NCBI GenBank assembly: GCA_002498725.1
Contig: DAIJ01000036.1
Location: forward strand, 1-16,754
Direction: 5' to 3'
DNA from: Euryarchaeota archaeon UBA23
GTDB taxonomy: Archaea; Thermoplasmatota; Poseidoniia; Poseidoniales; Thalassarchaeaceae
DNA: 16,754 bases
The notes under the pieces: generated by a model
The model's input: only the letters and a program-made list of their open reading frames with translations
The model's database searches: none
Told to the model about the DNA's origin: nothing
Translations under genes and position numbers: made by a program
Shown: one piece after another, positions 1 through 7,319 of the stretch
How the letters are laid out: each line of letters opens with the position of its first letter
How positions within the stretch are numbered: position 1 is the first letter of the stretch

Positions 1-41
1 TGGGAATCACAATACTTGTGAACGATCGAATATTTTCTGAG

Positions 42-50
42 TTAATATAT
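42..50 (+). promoter_or_regulatory. TATA-like element upstream of the 197-aa gene
   Basis: The AT-rich stretch TTAATATAT lies 30 bases before the ATG at 80, the distance expected for an archaeal TATA box serving a short-leader or leaderless transcript. A GGTGAT motif at 71-76 could pair with the 3' end of archaeal 16S rRNA, but it is only 3 nt from the ATG. Assigned by sequence resemblance only. Confidence 0.4.
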
Positions 51-79
51 GGTCGATTGTACAGTAATTTGGTGATATT

Positions 80-673
80 ATGAGGAGAGGAATAGATGAT
101 AGGAAAATATGGAGTTTGACAGTGATTAGAGATGGAAAGCAAGACTACACACACGTGTTATGTGATGCTAATTTCAAGTATGGTAGAACTGCTGAGGAAC
201 TTTCTGTTTTTGATGTAAAAAGGCTACCTTCGGGCCTAATTCAACTTGTTGAGGAACATCCATTCAATCTTTATGAAGAAGCTCTAGAGACTGGTTTTGT
301 AGTTGAAATGACAAAATATGGTTCTAAAATGGGAGGATGGATGAAGTTTACAGCAGCAATAAAAATGACTAGCCTAAATCCTCTTGAAAGTCCAAGAGGA
401 CTATATTCTAATGAAATTGGTAGCACTATACAATTCATGAGAGTTGGATGCCCCAATGATTCAACAAAGCTTCCTAATGTGATATGGATTAGAGTCAAGG
501 AATTGCCTCTAAATTATCTAGCATGGGCATGTGATAATGGAGTTCTCACTGGAGCTGATAGTTATCAGATGAAGTTAGATGCTTGGACAGATTTGCCTTT
601 GTTAGGTAATCCAGAACAAATACCTACTCTGATACTTCCTGGACCTTCAGATAATGTGCTTCAATTTTTATGA
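80..673 (+). CDS. Hypothetical protein (197 aa)
   Basis: I do not recognise this family. The frame is open for 197 codons from an ATG with a TATA-like element and a GGTGAT motif in front. The product is soluble-looking, with no signal peptide or membrane helix, and has no cofactor or catalytic motif that I can identify. It contains aromatic-rich stretches (for example around residues 138-150, with RVKELPLNYLAWACD) and ends in a Pro/Leu-rich tail. Its stop codon overlaps the stop of the minus-strand DMT gene by 6 bp (668-673), so the two genes converge with no terminator space between them. Codon use is AT-rich, in line with the rest of the window. Coding status is likely; function is unknown. 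Confidence 0.7.
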   Translation: MRRGIDDRKIWSLTVIRDGKQDYTHVLCDANFKYGRTAEELSVFDVKRLPSGLIQLVEEHPFNLYEEALETGFVVEMTKYGSKMGGWMKFTAAIKMTSLNPLESPRGLYSNEIGSTIQFMRVGCPNDSTKLPNVIWIRVKELPLNYLAWACDNGVLTGADSYQMKLDAWTDLPLLGNPEQIPTLILPGPSDNVLQFL

Positions 674-1624
674 GTTTGTTGAAGGAGACTTAAATATCAA
701 TACGATTCCACTCCCAATAATCAGTAATCCGCCTATATAATCTGATGTTGCTAAGGATTCGTCAAATAGAATAAATCCGTATATTGTCGCAATTATTACT
801 GTCAGATATGAGAATGCGCTAACCCACGCTGCATTCGCTCTATGGTATGCCATTGTGATTCCAACTTGACCCCCTCCTGCTCCAATTCCTACCCCCACTA
901 AGGCTGCCAGTGCTTCTGTATCTAATGTGAATAGATTAGGTGCAGCCTGAATTATTGACCCCGCTACTGAAAATGCTGCAAACCAGAAAACAACTGATGT
1001 AGCAGAGTCTGTATTTCTCAATTGCCGCACATAGATGTAGGCAAGTGCTGCGAAGAATCCTGAACCAAGTGCAAGCAGTGCATCTGGTTCAACTGAAGAC
1101 AGGTCTGGAGAAACTATCAGAACTATGCCCGCAAATGCTACAACAACAACCGCAATTACCACAGGTTGTACTTTCTCTGCGATTATTGCACCAGAGAGCA
1201 ATGCAACGAAAAGAGGGGCAGTATACTGTAATGTAACCGCTTGTCCAATCGGTATTCTTGCGAGTGCAGTGAAGTACAGAATCATTGCAATAAGTCCTAC
1301 TGTACATCTCAGAAACATTGTCTTAGAGTCATTCACTTTTAGTGAAATCCCACGACTTGCAGCGAATGCTGCAACTGCGAAAGCGATAACACTTGATCGA
1401 ACCATAATAACCACCCAGACATCAACTCCATCGAGGCTACTTGCCCACTTCACTAGAGCGTTCATTGTTCCGAAACATATGCTACCAAAAATCATCCACA
1501 TTACCGCAATATTCGGACTATCGATTGAGGATTTTTCTGAAGTTAAGAATGAGGAAAGATCTGGTCCATCTTCGGCCAGATGAGATACATCCTCAAGACC
1601 CCTCCCGAGTCCTCGGCTCGCCAA
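668..1624 (-). CDS. EamA/DMT-superfamily membrane protein with an N-terminal ParB-like GLGRGL peptide
   Basis: Residues 43-315 form about ten hydrophobic helices in two halves. These resemble the duplicated EamA domains of drug/metabolite transporters: the first half starts with MWMIFGSICFGTMNALVKW, and the second ends in a helix near GGLLIIGSGIVLIF. The likely role is export or exchange of a small metabolite; the substrate is unknown. The first 41 residues are not part of the EamA fold. They are polar, should be cytoplasmic, and begin ASRGLGRGLEDVSHL, closely resembling the N-terminal ParA-binding motif of ParB/Spo0J proteins. The start is a TTG at 1622-1624 that abuts the ParA stop codon (TGA-TTG). 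An internal Met at residue 42 or 44 would give a plain transporter, but the in-frame GLGRGL argues for the longer form. It is the last gene of a minus-strand block with parA and the SAP-domain gene. Confidence 0.85.
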   Translation of the reverse strand: MASRGLGRGLEDVSHLAEDGPDLSSFLTSEKSSIDSPNIAVMWMIFGSICFGTMNALVKWASSLDGVDVWVVIMVRSSVIAFAVAAFAASRGISLKVNDSKTMFLRCTVGLIAMILYFTALARIPIGQAVTLQYTAPLFVALLSGAIIAEKVQPVVIAVVVVAFAGIVLIVSPDLSSVEPDALLALGSGFFAALAYIYVRQLRNTDSATSVVFWFAAFSVAGSIIQAAPNLFTLDTEALAALVGVGIGAGGGQVGITMAYHRANAAWVSAFSYLTVIIATIYGFILFDESLATSDYIGGLLIIGSGIVLIFKSPSTNS

Positions 1625-2572
1625 TCAGCGAAGCCCCCAACGGGATTCGAGAACACTAGCTACCTTCTGGTAATCTTGACCACCTTTACTAGTAGGATCA
1701 TGAAGATGGATTGGGATTCCATGACTTGGAGCCTCAGCCAATTTGATATTACGACGAATTGGTGGCTCAATCAATAATTCTGGAAATGCATCTTTTACTT
1801 CGTTGGCAACTTGTTGATTTAGAACTGTTGGAGCGTGCATTGTTAGCATTACTCCATCAACACCTAAGCGAGGGTTTAGAAGACCACGAACTTCTCTTAT
1901 TGTGCCTGCAAGCATAGCTAATCCCTCTAGTGCAAAATACTCTGTTTGAACCGGTATTACAACACCATCACTGGCTACTAGTGCATTGATTGACACTAAA
2001 CCTAGTGAGGGTGGTGTATCAATGATAACTATGTCGTAATGTGGTAAAAGGGGTGCTAATGCTTCTGTTAATCTTCGCTCTCTTCCAAGTTGTCTTAACA
2101 TCTCTTGCTCAAGGCCGACTAGAGTCCTATCTCCAACAATCATATGTACTCCTTCAACAGCAGTTGCATGTCTACTATCAATTGCACATTCTGGGTTAAG
2201 TATCAAGTCACGAGTTGTAGTTCTGACTTTGCTCTTATCAACACCTAATCCTGTTGCACAGTTTCCTTGTGAATCTGCATCTACAACCAAAACTCTGTGA
2301 CCACGAAGGGCCATCTGAGCGGCGATATTGATTACACTGGTAGTTTTGCCGACACCTCCCTTCTGGTTGATGATCGTAACGATTCTGGCTCTACCTTCGG
2401 GTGTTGGTTGAGATCTTGGCAGCTCAAGAGGACTACTGACTCTAGTTGTTTTGACTTCTTTGACCGTGTCTATAGACGGAAGTCCTCTATCTTCTTCCTC
2501 GATAAATTCTGCATCGATGATAGTGGGCGGATCATCCCTTGAGGCATCGTTCCCCCCTTCTTCAAGAGTCAT
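1625..2572 (-). CDS. parA: ParA/Soj-family chromosome-partitioning ATPase
   Basis: A 315-aa ParA-type P-loop ATPase. ParA proteins bind DNA non-specifically as ATP dimers, and their hydrolysis, stimulated by ParB, drives partition of chromosomes or plasmids. The deviant Walker A is at residues 69-78 (NQKGGVGKTT, signature Lys71 and catalytic Lys76). Walker A' is DADSQGN near 100, and Walker B is DIVIIDTPPSLG. The C-terminal IRRNIKLAEAPSHGIPI block is typical of chromosomal Soj proteins. Residues 1-60 are an acidic, Pro/Ser-containing extension absent from most Soj proteins. The only Met before the P-loop is Met1, which supports this start. The stop abuts the TTG of the next gene. A perfect palindrome lies immediately upstream of the ATG. 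No ParB gene is present in the window. MinD is less likely because the Soj-type C-terminus is clear and no amphipathic membrane helix is seen. Confidence 0.93.
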   Translation of the reverse strand: MTLEEGGNDASRDDPPTIIDAEFIEEEDRGLPSIDTVKEVKTTRVSSPLELPRSQPTPEGRARIVTIINQKGGVGKTTSVINIAAQMALRGHRVLVVDADSQGNCATGLGVDKSKVRTTTRDLILNPECAIDSRHATAVEGVHMIVGDRTLVGLEQEMLRQLGRERRLTEALAPLLPHYDIVIIDTPPSLGLVSINALVASDGVVIPVQTEYFALEGLAMLAGTIREVRGLLNPRLGVDGVMLTMHAPTVLNQQVANEVKDAFPELLIEPPIRRNIKLAEAPSHGIPIHLHDPTSKGGQDYQKVASVLESRWGLR

Positions 2573-2573
2573 A

Positions 2574-2592
2574 CGAGCGCCTTTGGCGCTCG
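2574..2592. promoter_or_regulatory. Perfect 8-bp-arm palindrome next to the parA start
   Basis: CGAGCGCC at 2574-2581 and GGCGCTCG at 2585-2592 are exact reverse complements separated by TTT. The element ends 1 nt before the parA ATG (2572). It is far more GC-rich than its surroundings. As DNA it could be an operator or a centromere-like site; as RNA it would be a stable hairpin against the start codon. The function is inferred; the repeat itself is directly visible. Confidence 0.6.
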
Positions 2593-2603
2593 AAGGCGTG
2601 TTG

Positions 2604-2639
2604 AACCTGCCGCATAATTACAATGTTAAAAGACAGGTT
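2604..2639 (-). promoter_or_regulatory. Putative parA promoter inside an inverted repeat
   Basis: On the minus strand the TATA-like run TAATTAT (2614-2620) lies about 45 bases before the parA ATG, which would place the transcript start close to the GC palindrome. It is flanked by AACCTG (2604-2609) and CAGGTT (2634-2639), a 6-bp inverted repeat that could be a regulator site. The repeat is short, so this is tentative. Confidence 0.3.
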
Positions 2640-2662
2640 TTGAGAGTGTTAGAGAATAGCCA

Positions 2663-4933
2663 TTAATTTGGTGTTGAATAATGAATCCAACCTAGCATAC
2701 GTCCATTCTCAGCATCCATTAGAAGATTGAATGTGTGATCTTTATTGCTTTCAGTCCACTCTTTTTGAGCAACAATATTCACAGTTCCATCTCCAAGACT
2801 TACAGGCACTAGATCTAGAATTTCTGTCTGATCAGTGACAGAAAGGCGATATCCATATTCAACATCATCAGCCCATGCTCCATTTGACTCCACTACATAT
2901 TCGCTTAGACCGGGATATCGAGAAGATGTTAGAATCCTTGACTCTAGAGCCGCTAACGTCTGAGTTTCAGGTATCGCCTCTTTATTCCAATCCGCAGACT
3001 CGTCGCTGTCATACATTTCATCTTCCATAAGGCCACAACCTCCATCACGCTCTCTAACAACAGTCCAACCTGAATCACCGTCCTCATTCACCCAAGAAAG
3101 ATTCCATTCAACTGTATTTACAGATTCAGCTACTGGCTTTGTATAGGCTTTCCAAATATAGCCACCTTGCTGTATTGATTGAGCCGCCCCGCTTCCTGAA
3201 TAGTTGGCATTTAGGCAGTTGAGAGCAGCCTCTAGATTCCATGAGCGTGTTTCGCTCTCATCTGGCATTGCCACTCCCCAGGAACGTTGCGTACTGGTGC
3301 TGGGACGATCTTCGCCAGGACCTGGTTTACTGGTATAGTCAACTAACCAATCAATATCTTCATCTCCTGAAGAGGAAGAACTAGCATACATAGTCATCAT
3401 GATAGTAATTCTACCATCTGGTATAGCAGCATCAGAAATTGATGATTCAATTATACCACAATTACTAGACTTCTGAGATTTGTCAATAACAATACTAGAT
3501 GTCTGTTTAACAGGCCAAGGAATTCCATTTTTAACGAGTAAATCGATTTGCAGATGCCCGTTACAAGCATCAAATTCTTCATGGTTCATGGAAATCGGAT
3601 AAACCAGCCCATGGCGATCATCATTCTTTTCATTACCAACTGACCATGTCCAAGTTTCTCCCGGTTCTGAAGAACTGCCTGAAGTTAGTCTCTCATCTCC
3701 AAAGAATTCATGCAAATGGATTGGCATAAGTGGCATTGAAACAAATGAGGCCACGGTTCCCAATCCTGAGATTGAATCTAAACCAAAGGTCACTGCATTA
3801 AGATCTGTTGAGCGACCATCTGCATCCGTTGCTGAAAGATCTGTTTCAGTACGTATCAATTCTTTATCTCCAATGTCAGTCCAAGATTTTGTAGTCATCT
3901 GAACCATGTTATCGGAAAGTATCCATCCTGTATTTCCACATGTTCCGGGTTCTCTCCATGTTTTCCCAGTCAAGTCAAGATCTAAGTTGTGAGTAATTAC
4001 TTTTTTAGCCGCCAAATGGGCTCTTCCAAATGCATCTAAAGCACTTACTGCTCCAACATATTCGGTTTCACTAGAATGTGTTATTTCACTTGCATCTCCA
4101 TTGTGTATACGTATACTTCCTGTACCGGTGGTAATGTCTGCTTGCAATTCTCCACATGCGTCATCTAAAGGGCCTCCCGCTGAATCACGGAATATGGCTA
4201 CCATATCATCGCCTTGAACATCTATACTACTTGATTGAATATCAAATTGCATACTATCCCCATACCTTAACTCACGAGATTGGAATGAAGAATCTTGACT
4301 TAGGAATAGTGTAAATGATCCAGCAACCAAAATCAAAGCAACTGCAACAAGAGCGGCTATCATCTTTGGTGTGAGATTGATATCCGAAAGACTAGGGAGT
4401 GTAATTGTAATAGATGCTTGAGACTCTTCATCTACAGAATCTGCAGAAAGTACTGGTTCTGATTCATCGACAATTCCTATTGTCCATGGATCCTCCTCTT
4501 CATCCAGAGTTATGCTATCTGGCTCTTCCTCATCAAGAATTATTTCGTCTGATATTTCAGAAACTTCTTCCTCAATTTCGGCTACAAATACTTCGGCATC
4601 AATGACTTCTACTTCATCAACTGGTTCGGGTATAGGTGGTGGAGGCGTTGGTAGTGATATTTCCTCTTCTACAACTTTAACTGGTTCATTCTCTTGAACA
4701 TCATCAGAACGCGAAATCAACCTATCAATTGCAGCATCTCTATCCTCACTCAACCTAGATTTTCCTTTTTCTAAAAGCCCGGGCGATTTGTCTGATTGAG
4801 TCGCTTTTCCTAAATCTGCTGTAAGAAGTCGTTCTACAACTTCTTCCTTATTTCCAGACACTAAAAGGCCATTATTCTTGCACATTTGGCGTAATTGTGA
4901 GAGCTTCATCGCTAATAATTCGTCACGCTCCAT
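2663..4933 (-). CDS. SAP-domain single-pass membrane protein with large extracellular region
   Basis: 756 aa. Residues 4-38 match a SAP motif (LSQLRQMCKNNGLLVSGNKE followed by EVVERLL), a helix-extended-loop-helix module that often binds DNA or RNA. Residues 85-175 are very acidic and proline-containing, like a flexible linker. Residues 190-211 form one strong hydrophobic helix (IAALVAVALILVAGSFTLF). Residues 212-756 are Ser/Asp/Thr-rich with scattered Cys, as expected for an exported archaeal domain. The short segments DDACGELQADI (about 256) and FDACNGHLQIDL (about 455) resemble each other and hint at a repeated fold. The predicted topology is SAP inside, bulk outside. No enzyme motif is recognised. 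It lies 90 bp upstream of parA on the same strand. The role is unknown; DNA-to-membrane tethering is only an inference. Confidence 0.8.
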   Translation of the reverse strand: MERDELLAMKLSQLRQMCKNNGLLVSGNKEEVVERLLTADLGKATQSDKSPGLLEKGKSRLSEDRDAAIDRLISRSDDVQENEPVKVVEEEISLPTPPPPIPEPVDEVEVIDAEVFVAEIEEEVSEISDEIILDEEEPDSITLDEEEDPWTIGIVDESEPVLSADSVDEESQASITITLPSLSDINLTPKMIAALVAVALILVAGSFTLFLSQDSSFQSRELRYGDSMQFDIQSSSIDVQGDDMVAIFRDSAGGPLDDACGELQADITTGTGSIRIHNGDASEITHSSETEYVGAVSALDAFGRAHLAAKKVITHNLDLDLTGKTWREPGTCGNTGWILSDNMVQMTTKSWTDIGDKELIRTETDLSATDADGRSTDLNAVTFGLDSISGLGTVASFVSMPLMPIHLHEFFGDERLTSGSSSEPGETWTWSVGNEKNDDRHGLVYPISMNHEEFDACNGHLQIDLLVKNGIPWPVKQTSSIVIDKSQKSSNCGIIESSISDAAIPDGRITIMMTMYASSSSSGDEDIDWLVDYTSKPGPGEDRPSTSTQRSWGVAMPDESETRSWNLEAALNCLNANYSGSGAAQSIQQGGYIWKAYTKPVAESVNTVEWNLSWVNEDGDSGWTVVRERDGGCGLMEDEMYDSDESADWNKEAIPETQTLAALESRILTSSRYPGLSEYVVESNGAWADDVEYGYRLSVTDQTEILDLVPVSLGDGTVNIVAQKEWTESNKDHTFNLLMDAENGRMLGWIHYSTPN

Positions 4934-5116
4934 GTAGTCCTCTCACCCCCCTAACTGATTCGCAGTCTCTCTGAGGGTCTTTCAACATCTCCGGCGTTAC
5001 GTTCAAAATTATACAAATAAAAGCATAAATTCGGCTATGCCGAAATCAAAAACAGGAATCAAAGATGGTACAAAACATCCGTCAGACTCAAGAAGGAAGT
5101 GTTGTCGGCCCGAATC

Positions 5117-6052
5117 ATGGATCGACGATTGGTCATTCTGTCTAGAGGGCGCCGCCTATACTCTACGCGTCGTCTTGCGGAAGAGGCTCGTAGAGCTGGT
5201 TGGTCAGTTAGAATTCTTGATCCACTGAAACTAACTGTCGTAGTTGATGAAAAAGGAGGCCGGATCTTTCATCGTGGATGGCCAGTAGTTTGTGAAGCAG
5301 TAATTCCTCGAATTGGATTTTCAATCACTCGTCGAGGTGTTGCCATAGTACGCCAATTTGAACAAATGGGAGTAATTGTGCTTAACTCATCTCAGGCAAT
5401 TCAGCAAAGTCGCGACAAGTTACTAGCCAGCCAATTGATGGCTGATGCAGGAGTACCTGTTCCAATTACCGCTCACGTTGCAGCTATGGAAGATACAAAT
5501 CGAGCAGTTACAAGAGCCGGTGGAGTTCCTTGTGTAGTTAAGGCGACTGAAGGAACTCAGGGATCAAGTGTTTTCCTTGCTCGAAGTTATGCAGAGGCAC
5601 GTCAATTAGTACAACAAATGCTAGAACGAGGAATGAAGCCTCTAGTTCAGAAGTATATTGCTGAATCACATGGTAAGGACATTCGTGCTTTAGTGGTAGG
5701 TGGACGTGTTGTTGCTGCTATGCGTAGAAAGGCTATTGGAGACGAATTCAGATCAAACTTCCATCTAGGTGGACGTGTTGAATCGGTTAATCTATCAGAA
5801 GATTATCTCAATGTTGCAGTTAGTGCTGCAAATATACTGGGGATGGATATAGCAGGCGTAGATATGTTAGAATCGGATGAAGGCCCGACTGTACTTGAAG
5901 TAAATTCCAGTCCCGGTTTAGAAGGTATTGAGGGAGCTTCTGGTGTGAATGTAGCAAATGAAATCGCTAAACACCTCAATGCCAGACTAGATGCACAGAG
6001 AACTCAACAAAGTATCGAGGAAGAAATCGCTCTAATGAATAATGAAGATTGA
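5117..6052 (+). CDS. rimK: RimK-family ATP-grasp glutamate ligase
   Basis: From the ATG at 5117 the product is 311 aa, close to the 300 aa of E. coli RimK. That enzyme adds glutamates to the C-terminus of ribosomal protein S6. It aligns by eye over its whole length: ILSRGRRLYSTRRL at the N-terminus, PRIGFSITRRGVAIVRQFE, the ATP-grasp segment CVVKATEGTQGSSVFLA, DIRALVVGGRVVAAMRRKA, then FRSNFHLGG and the metal/substrate block VLEVNSSPGLEGIEGASG. Archaeal relatives include MptN, CofF and LysX, but the C-terminal block is RimK-like. Archaea lack bacterial S6, so the acceptor is unknown. A GTG at 5099 would add six residues; the ATG is preferred because the product then begins like RimK (MDRRLVILSRG). 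It is divergent from the SAP gene. Confidence 0.88.
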   Translation: MDRRLVILSRGRRLYSTRRLAEEARRAGWSVRILDPLKLTVVVDEKGGRIFHRGWPVVCEAVIPRIGFSITRRGVAIVRQFEQMGVIVLNSSQAIQQSRDKLLASQLMADAGVPVPITAHVAAMEDTNRAVTRAGGVPCVVKATEGTQGSSVFLARSYAEARQLVQQMLERGMKPLVQKYIAESHGKDIRALVVGGRVVAAMRRKAIGDEFRSNFHLGGRVESVNLSEDYLNVAVSAANILGMDIAGVDMLESDEGPTVLEVNSSPGLEGIEGASGVNVANEIAKHLNARLDAQRTQQSIEEEIALMNNED

Positions 6053-6080
6053 GTAAGATAAGGTATCTTGGCAATCTTCC

Positions 6081-6100
6081 TTGATATCTCAAAATATCAA
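6081..6100. other. dif-like inverted repeat upstream of the Xer recombinase
   Basis: TTGATAT (6081-6087) and ATATCAA (6094-6100) are perfect inverted arms around the 6-bp spacer CTCAAA. Extending to 11-bp arms keeps 8 of 11 positions symmetrical. Two roughly 11-bp arms with a 6-bp centre is the geometry of dif sites used by XerCD/XerA. Its position just upstream of a Xer-type gene supports the reading. AT-rich repeats can arise by chance. Confidence 0.4.
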
Positions 6101-6133
6101 CTTAGAGGCACTAAATCTCAGAAGCATTCAAGT

Positions 6134-6257
6134 CCCAAGAGGTATACTTGGGTGTGCCCGTATGGGCAGGGATGCACCCGTCGTTTGCGACGGAAATGAG
6201 GCGAGGGTCTTGACTGGAAGAGATTTAGATAGAGGATTTGGTAGTCATATAACTACC
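6134..6257 (+). ncRNA. Candidate structured RNA or leader element before the recombinase gene
   Basis: A locally GC-rich segment holds several perfect stems. They are CCCAAG/CTTGGG (6134-6139 with 6147-6152), GGGTG/CACCC (6150-6154 with 6175-6179) enclosing GCCC/GGGC (6156-6159 with 6164-6167), CCGTCG/CGACGG with a TTTG loop (6178-6193), and GGTAGT/ACTACC (6240-6257). The first two stems share bases and are mutually exclusive. I tried to fit RNase P RNA, SRP RNA, 5S rRNA and tRNA signatures and none matches. The same bases are open in the recombinase frame, so this may instead be coding sequence. Confidence 0.35.
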
Positions 6258-6305
6258 GAGGGGCGGTTCGATAATACTTCTACTTTTGATTCGAGAAATG
6301 GGCCA

Positions 6306-7316
6306 ATGTTACCTCAACGTCTGTATAGACTATCTTCACTCCCTTGGTATGATTGCTGGGAACAGCAATTGAGAACTGAAAAGAAATCAAAACATACTAT
6401 TCGGGCTTATTCAGTAGCGGCAAGAGATTTCTCAGTCACATGCCTTCCTCAGGAGGAAAAAGTGGATTGGAATGAAGTTAAATCACTCAGTGTTGAAGAA
6501 TTTCATAAGCGAGCAAATCCTTCATTAGGTCGAATGGATGCTTGGTTAAATGGTCTTGGTGAAATGAGACCTGCTTCAATTAATGCACGAATTGCTGCAA
6601 CATCTCACTTGTTGAAGTGGCTGGGTTTTGCTGTTCCTGAATGGGTTCAAAGGCCTGCAAGAAGGAAATCTCTGCCACGGCCACTTGGAAGAACTGAGGT
6701 TATTCGTCTGCGATCAGCAGCAATGAGAGTTGAGGACCCGTTAGCACATCCAATTGTTACAACAATGTTAGACACAGGACTTCGGGTTTCTGAATTATGT
6801 AATCTTGATATTGATGATATTGATCATGAAGACTTATCTGCCCTAGTCATTGGAGGTAAAGGAGAAAAAGATAGAACGGTATTGTTTACCAAAATCACAA
6901 CAGAGGCTCTAGATTCATGGTATCCAATACGTTCAATGCGAAGTAATCTGATACATAATGAAGCAGATGAAAGAGCATTGTTCTTATCAAGTAGAGGAAG
7001 AAGAATTAATCCTAGATCTATTCAAAAAATGATAGATAAATTAGCTGACGAAGCTGATATTCCTCGTTCAAGATTATCTCCGCATACTCTGAGACATACT
7101 TTTGCAACTGGACTATTAGAACGGGGTGCAGATCTGGTAACTATACAGCGTCTTCTGGGCCATGCTAGTATTGCAACAACTAGAGTTTATCTAGAAATTA
7201 GCGACCAAACTCTACGAGAAATCTACCACAGAGCCCAGAACCTGCCTGAATTGGCTGAGTTTGAAATTGATGAAATCGCTGAAAAAGAAATTGAATCTGA
7301 ATTAACAGTTCATTGA
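6306..7316 (+). CDS. xerA: Xer-type tyrosine recombinase (XerA-like)
   Basis: A site-specific recombinase that cuts and rejoins DNA through a tyrosine; archaeal XerA resolves chromosome dimers at dif. From the ATG at 6306 the product is 336 aa. An N-terminal SAM-like core-binding domain (LPWYDCWEQQLR, KKSKHTIRAYSVAARDF) is followed by the catalytic domain. In numbering from 6306 the residues are Arg160 (TGLRVSELCNLD), Lys185 (GGKGEKDR), His260 and Arg263 (HTLRHTFATGLLERG), His286 (LLGHASIATT) and the nucleophile Tyr295. All six expected residues are present. The frame is open back to a TTG at 6081 (411 aa), with another ATG at 6162. The upstream 75 codons do not look like a recombinase and overlap a hairpin-rich stretch, so the shorter form is preferred. 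The acidic tail after residue 310 is extra. An integrase role is possible, but no other mobile genes are nearby. Confidence 0.9.
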   Translation: MLPQRLYRLSSLPWYDCWEQQLRTEKKSKHTIRAYSVAARDFSVTCLPQEEKVDWNEVKSLSVEEFHKRANPSLGRMDAWLNGLGEMRPASINARIAATSHLLKWLGFAVPEWVQRPARRKSLPRPLGRTEVIRLRSAAMRVEDPLAHPIVTTMLDTGLRVSELCNLDIDDIDHEDLSALVIGGKGEKDRTVLFTKITTEALDSWYPIRSMRSNLIHNEADERALFLSSRGRRINPRSIQKMIDKLADEADIPRSRLSPHTLRHTFATGLLERGADLVTIQRLLGHASIATTRVYLEISDQTLREIYHRAQNLPELAEFEIDEIAEKEIESELTVH

Positions 7317-7319
7317 TCG

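Noticed and set aside
1125..1583. 152-codon plus-strand open frame
   Set aside because: It runs antisense to the EamA membrane-protein gene; its Thr/Ile-rich product mirrors the hydrophobic codons of that gene.
5030..5044. TTCGGC-TAT-GCCGAA hairpin in the rimK/SAP-gene gap
   Set aside because: Only 6 bp; it may be part of a leader, but nothing else supports a specific role.
5037..5228. 63-codon open frame starting ATGCCGAAATC before rimK
   Set aside because: It runs into the rimK coding region in another frame and has no recognisable domain; the start lies in the divergent promoter region.
6081..6305. N-terminal 75 codons of the recombinase as normal coding sequence
   Set aside because: Not included in the main gene call, because the recombinase fold starts after Met76 and the region holds the inverted repeat and hairpins; kept as an alternative.
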